From NCBI GenBank assembly GCA_023135255.1, contig JAGLTN010000069.1, positions 1 through 7,103 on the forward strand: a DNA stretch of 7,103 nucleotides. Reading direction: 5' to 3'. This document shows, piece by piece, positions 6,834 to 7,103 of the stretch. Below the pieces are notes generated by a model, which searched no databases, was not told the DNA's origin, and was given only the letters and a program-made list of their open reading frames with translations. The first letter of the stretch is position 1. Every line of letters starts with the position of its first letter. Both the position numbers and the translations under genes were made by a program. This DNA comes from Planctomycetota bacterium. Its GTDB lineage: Bacteria > Planctomycetota > Phycisphaerae > Sedimentisphaerales > Anaerobacaceae.

Positions 6834-7103
6834 ATGAGTTTTAAAATTGGCGACAGCAGCGTTTCGAGTGTTGAAGTATCTCTCGACGGACCTTTGTTTG
6901 TAATGGCTGGTCCTTGTGTTATTGAAGATGAGCGGATTTGCCTCGATATTGCAAAAAAGCTTGTCGAAATAAGCTCCAAAACCGGCATTGCAATGATTTT
7001 CAAAGCCAGCTTTGACAAAGCAAACAGATCCAGCATAGAAAGCTTCAGAGGCCCAGGATTGGAAAAGGGTTTGGAAATACTTGCAAAAGTCAGAAAGCAG
7101 ACT
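6834..7103 (+). CDS. kdsA: 3-deoxy-8-phosphooctulonate (Kdo-8-P) synthase, N-terminal part
   Basis: The first 90 codons are present, and the frame is open to the window edge. The enzyme condenses phosphoenolpyruvate with arabinose 5-phosphate to make Kdo 8-phosphate for the LPS inner core, in the cytoplasm. Recognition rests on MAGPCVIE (24-31), [12 protein letters not shown] (residues 56-67, phosphate and sugar binding) and [10 protein letters not shown] (71-80), the standard N-terminal third of KdsA. Cys28 in GPCVIE is the metal-ligand position of metal-dependent enzymes such as that of Aquifex; the metal-independent E. coli type has Asn there. The predicted class is therefore metal-dependent, although the other ligands lie outside the window. 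The ATG at 6834 has AGGA 9 nt upstream (6821-6824). It follows the lipid kinase by 22 nt on the same strand. About two thirds of the usual length of roughly 270-280 residues is missing. Confidence 0.95.
   Translation, partial: MSFKIGDSSVSSVEVSLDGPLFVMAGPCVIEDERICLDIAKKLVEISSKTGIAMIFKASFDKANRSSIESFRGPGLEKGLEILAKVRKQT

Noticed and set aside
6800..7036. Minus-strand ORF of 78 codons
   Set aside because: It is antisense to kdsA, whose conserved motifs fix the plus strand as coding.

Overview
The window looks like a piece of a Planctomycetota chromosome, probably from the Phycisphaerae/Sedimentisphaerales side, though Verrucomicrobiota or Lentisphaerota cannot be excluded. This is inferred from three things. 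There are two secreted proteins with PEP-CTERM sorting tails. The leucyl-tRNA synthetase is of a type whose zinc module has lost its cysteines. A Kdo-8-phosphate synthase shows that the cell makes an LPS-type outer membrane. There are no mobile elements, CRISPR arrays, tRNAs or rRNAs, and the layout reads as ordinary chromosome.

Left arm (1-1493, minus strand): two PEP-CTERM genes in tandem, 52 nt apart and probably cotranscribed. The upstream one (894-1493) encodes a 199-residue beta-rich exported protein. The downstream one (1-841) encodes a beta-propeller-like exported protein of at least 280 residues; it is cut by the window edge inside its C-terminal sorting helix. Both have a signal peptide, a PEP motif and a hydrophobic tail, so both are expected to be processed by an exosortase encoded elsewhere.

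Centre (1494-2076): a 583-nt divergent intergenic region. It holds a good minus-strand sigma-70 promoter about 300 nt before the PEP-CTERM genes, a GC-richer island (about 51% GC by hand count, against about 18% in its flanks) with a 13-bp imperfect hairpin and a start-less 63-codon open frame, a second candidate promoter near the gene, and a perfect 10-bp tandem duplication that copies the start codon out of frame.

Right arm (2077-7103, plus strand): a small single-pass membrane protein of unknown function (2077-2418), a 315-nt gap with candidate promoters, then a tight run of four genes: leuS, a CYTH-domain protein, a diacylglycerol-kinase-family lipid/sphingoid kinase, and the start of kdsA. 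Their gaps are 17, 11 and 22 nt with no visible terminator, so they are probably one operon. It joins a translation enzyme to envelope lipid and LPS-core functions. The most unusual parts are the PEP-CTERM leader region and the start-codon duplication. I found no clearly new multi-gene system.
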